Assembly (NCBI GenBank): GCA_964471865.1
Contig: CAYYHU010000004.1
Location: 46,674 to 110,673 of the forward strand
DNA: 64,000 nt
DNA from: CAYMUC01 sp964471865
Lineage (GTDB): Bacteria; Actinomycetota; Acidimicrobiia; Acidimicrobiales; Ilumatobacteraceae
Reading direction: 5' to 3'
Both the position numbers and the translations under genes were made by a program. The notes below the pieces were generated by a model that was given only the letters and a program-made list of their open reading frames with translations, did no database searches and was not told the origin of the DNA. Shown piece by piece: positions 62,523-64,000 of the stretch. Position 1 is the stretch's first letter, and every line of letters begins with the position of its first letter.

Positions 62523-63173
62523 TCAGCGCCGTGTGGCCTCGGCGAGCATCCGCTTCTTCGTAGCCGCCCACCCACAGATCGGACACGTCGCCAGATCGTG
62601 GCGAAGCGCTGGGCAGTACTCGCGGCCGAAGAAGATGATCTGCAGGTGACGGTCGTTCCAGGTCTCACGGGGAAACACGGCTTTGAGGTCGCGCTCGGTG
62701 CGCTCAACCGTGGTCCCGCGTGACAACCCCCATCGAGCGGCGAGACGATGGATATGGGTGTCCACGGGAAACGCGGGGATGCCGAAGGCCTGAGACATGA
62801 CCACGCTCGCGGTCTTGTGGCCGACCCCGGCGAGGGATTCGAGGAACTCCCAGTCGGGGATCACCTCGCCGCCGGCCTCGAGAATCTGACGGGCCATGGT
62901 GGACAGATTCTTCGCCTTGGTCGGCGCGAGACCGATCTCGGCGATCAGCCGCCGAATCTCCTCCACGGGAAGCACCGCCATCTTGGCGGGGGTATCGGCC
63001 ACGGCGAACAGGGCCGGGGTGACCTCGTTGACCTTCTTGTCGGTGGTCTGAGCCGAGAGCGCGACCGCTACGAGCAAGGTGTATGGATCGCGGTGATCGA
63101 GAGGGACAGGAGGATCCGGGTACAACTCGTCGAGGATTTGTCCGATTCGGTCGGCCTTGTCCTGACGGCGCAT
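62523..63173 (-). CDS. nth: Endonuclease III (DNA glycosylase/AP lyase)
   Basis: The 216-residue protein is a HhH-GPD glycosylase that removes oxidised pyrimidines. The helix-hairpin-helix ESLAGVGHKTASVVMSQAFG contains the catalytic Lys (about 122), and VDTHIHRLAARWGL the catalytic Asp (about 140). The C-terminal cluster region reads YCPALRHDLATCPICGWA, with cysteines C-x9-C-x2-C and no fourth one, unlike the canonical C-x6-C-x2-C-x5-C. ATG 63173 has TAGCCT seven bases upstream; an ORF to 63323 adds unsupported residues. It converges on the phn operon with a nine-base gap. Confidence 0.93.
   Translation of the reverse strand: MRRQDKADRIGQILDELYPDPPVPLDHRDPYTLLVAVALSAQTTDKKVNEVTPALFAVADTPAKMAVLPVEEIRRLIAEIGLAPTKAKNLSTMARQILEAGGEVIPDWEFLESLAGVGHKTASVVMSQAFGIPAFPVDTHIHRLAARWGLSRGTTVERTERDLKAVFPRETWNDRHLQIIFFGREYCPALRHDLATCPICGWAATKKRMLAEATRR
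63081..63086 (-). other. No separate element; interior of nth
   Basis: This short stretch lies inside the nth coding region and holds nothing beyond it. It is listed only to state that no regulatory signal was recognised within the gene. Confidence 0.05.
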
Positions 63174-63180
63174 ACCTCGA

Positions 63181-63186
63181 AGGCTA
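63181..63186 (-). promoter_or_regulatory. -10 hexamer TAGCCT of nth
   Basis: TAGCCT lies seven bases before the ATG at 63173 with no usable Shine-Dalgarno sequence, so a leaderless start is inferred. Confidence 0.45.
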
Positions 63187-63374
63187 CGGGACCTTCTCAC
63201 GGGCCCCCTCATGCCCGATCCGACCATCGGGAACCAGCGGATGTTGAGACATCGGTGGTCGTCAGCTACGGTCACTGTTTTGAGAAATACATTGTTTGTC
63301 ATTCGGCTTGACGTGTCGCGCACCGAAACGACCGTGCCTGGCCGCAGCCCAGACGCGAAAGGCGAGCACGTCCG

Positions 63375-64000
63375 ATGTCGCTATCACAGTGGTGTCACAG
63401 CCTGCCGATCTCAGGTTCCGGCGTAGGCCCGGCGCGACTTGCCGCAGTGGCGATCCTGGCAGGGGTCGTCATCCTTCTGGCCCGTCGACCACGTCTCGGG
63501 ATCGGCGCGCTCATGCTTCTTCCCCTCGTCACCACCGTCAGCCTCGTCGACGATGCCCCGCCGACGCTCGCCGCCGTCGAATGTGAGGGCTTGGTGGATA
63601 CCCAAGAGGTGGCCGCCCTCCCCGAGGTCACAGCACCGATCACGAGCGATCGTCAACTCCGTCCCGGAGAACAAATGTCATGGCAACTCGGAGGCTTCGC
63701 CCCCGTCGAGGCGGTTGTGATGGTGGTCGCTTCCTCATCGAACGGGGTGATCCTCCTCGACGAAGAAACCAGTGATCGCGACGGAGATGTCACCCTCGAG
63801 GGAACTCTGCCCCCCGGCCTCGCCAAGGGACGTCACGACCTCGTTGCGTACGCACCCACCTCGGGTACCGGGTTCCGAGCACCTCTGGCGATCGACGACA
63901 CCGGAACCGCAACGCCAGGCGCGCCAACGGTTGCAAGTCCTGCGACCACGGTCCCCTCGTCGACGACGACGACCGTTGCGACATCGACGACGACGACCGT
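63375..64000 (+). CDS. Secreted or membrane-anchored Thr-rich protein, 5' part (runs off the right edge)
   Basis: An open frame from ATG 63375 continues past the window end, giving more than 208 residues. It begins with two hydrophobic segments (AAVAILAGVVILLARRPRLG and IGALMLLPLVTTVSLVDD), which anchor or export the protein. An Ig-like/beta-rich domain of about 110 residues follows, with ITSDRQLRPGEQMSWQLGGF and SSSNGVILLDEETSDRDGD, and then a Thr/Ser/Ala/Pro linker (VPSSTTTTVATSTTTT). I do not recognise the family. A purine-rich stretch (AAAGGCGAG) precedes the ATG. Confidence 0.7.
   Translation, partial: MSLSQWCHSLPISGSGVGPARLAAVAILAGVVILLARRPRLGIGALMLLPLVTTVSLVDDAPPTLAAVECEGLVDTQEVAALPEVTAPITSDRQLRPGEQMSWQLGGFAPVEAVVMVVASSSNGVILLDEETSDRDGDVTLEGTLPPGLAKGRHDLVAYAPTSGTGFRAPLAIDDTGTATPGAPTVASPATTVPSSTTTTVATSTTTT
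63960..64000 (+). repeat. 24-base tandem repeat encoding a Thr-rich stalk
   Basis: TCGACGACGACGACCGT occurs at 63960-63976 and again at 63984-64000, a period of 24 bases coding for S-T-T-T-T-V-A-T. The repeat is cut by the window end and may continue. Such repeats are prone to length change. Confidence 0.6.

Noticed and set aside
63081..63086. Placeholder entry inside nth in the feature list
   Set aside because: No element was found here; the feature entry with confidence 0.05 should be disregarded.

Overview
The window is high-GC DNA with dense, co-directional, often overlapping genes, Thr-rich lipoprotein linkers, a ribE-ribBA-ribH order and many apparently leaderless genes (a TANNNT -10 hexamer 6 to 8 bases before the start codon). 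This fits an Actinomycetota genome, and I would guess class Acidimicrobiia; the taxonomic call is inference. A run of 100 N at 52343-52442 shows that it is a scaffold from a draft assembly or MAG. No tRNA, rRNA, CRISPR array, transposase or integrase was found.

Layout. 1-7456 (minus): a BMP-type nucleoside ABC importer (two permeases, lipoprotein, double ATPase), then a zinc alcohol dehydrogenase, an enolase-superfamily enzyme and a metallophosphoesterase that leaves the window. 7760-12092: an M14 carboxypeptidase-like lipoprotein, then a DUF2855 protein translationally coupled to a 765-residue amino-acid-permease fusion. 12215-16985: a compact set of LRV-repeat protein, MoxR AAA+ ATPase, DUF2201 metallopeptidase-vWA protein, second LRV-repeat protein and a 50-residue basic protein; this is the best candidate for an undescribed system. 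17046-22840: a TPR protein divergent from sbcDC. 22932-27252: omega-aminotransferase, MmsA-type dehydrogenase and dihydropyrimidinase, fitting the lower part of reductive pyrimidine catabolism. 27379-33470: subtilase lipoprotein, collagen-like protein, DUF389 membrane protein and a lipoprotein. 33520-38591: SHMT-like enzyme with M20 peptidase, then nspC and carboxynorspermidine synthase for (nor)spermidine synthesis by the carboxy route.

38650-46815: LuxR regulator, PEP-mobile-domain protein, DUF4239 protein, a DUF4157 protein with a likely partner, and a scar made of two decayed gene fragments whose intact relatives lie on either side. 46904-52342: CopC-CopD, Rieske oxygenase, riboflavin genes. 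52552-63173: ferric-reductase-like flavoprotein, PhnZ-like and PhnY-like proteins, the C-P lyase core phnGHIJKLM, an inositol-monophosphatase-family protein, and nth. A Thr-rich secreted protein runs off the right end.

Functional themes: scavenging of nucleosides/pyrimidines and phosphonates (two different C-P bond breaking chemistries side by side), polyamine and flavin synthesis, DNA repair (sbcCD, nth), and two modules of unknown role (LRV/MoxR/vWA and DUF4157 with partner).
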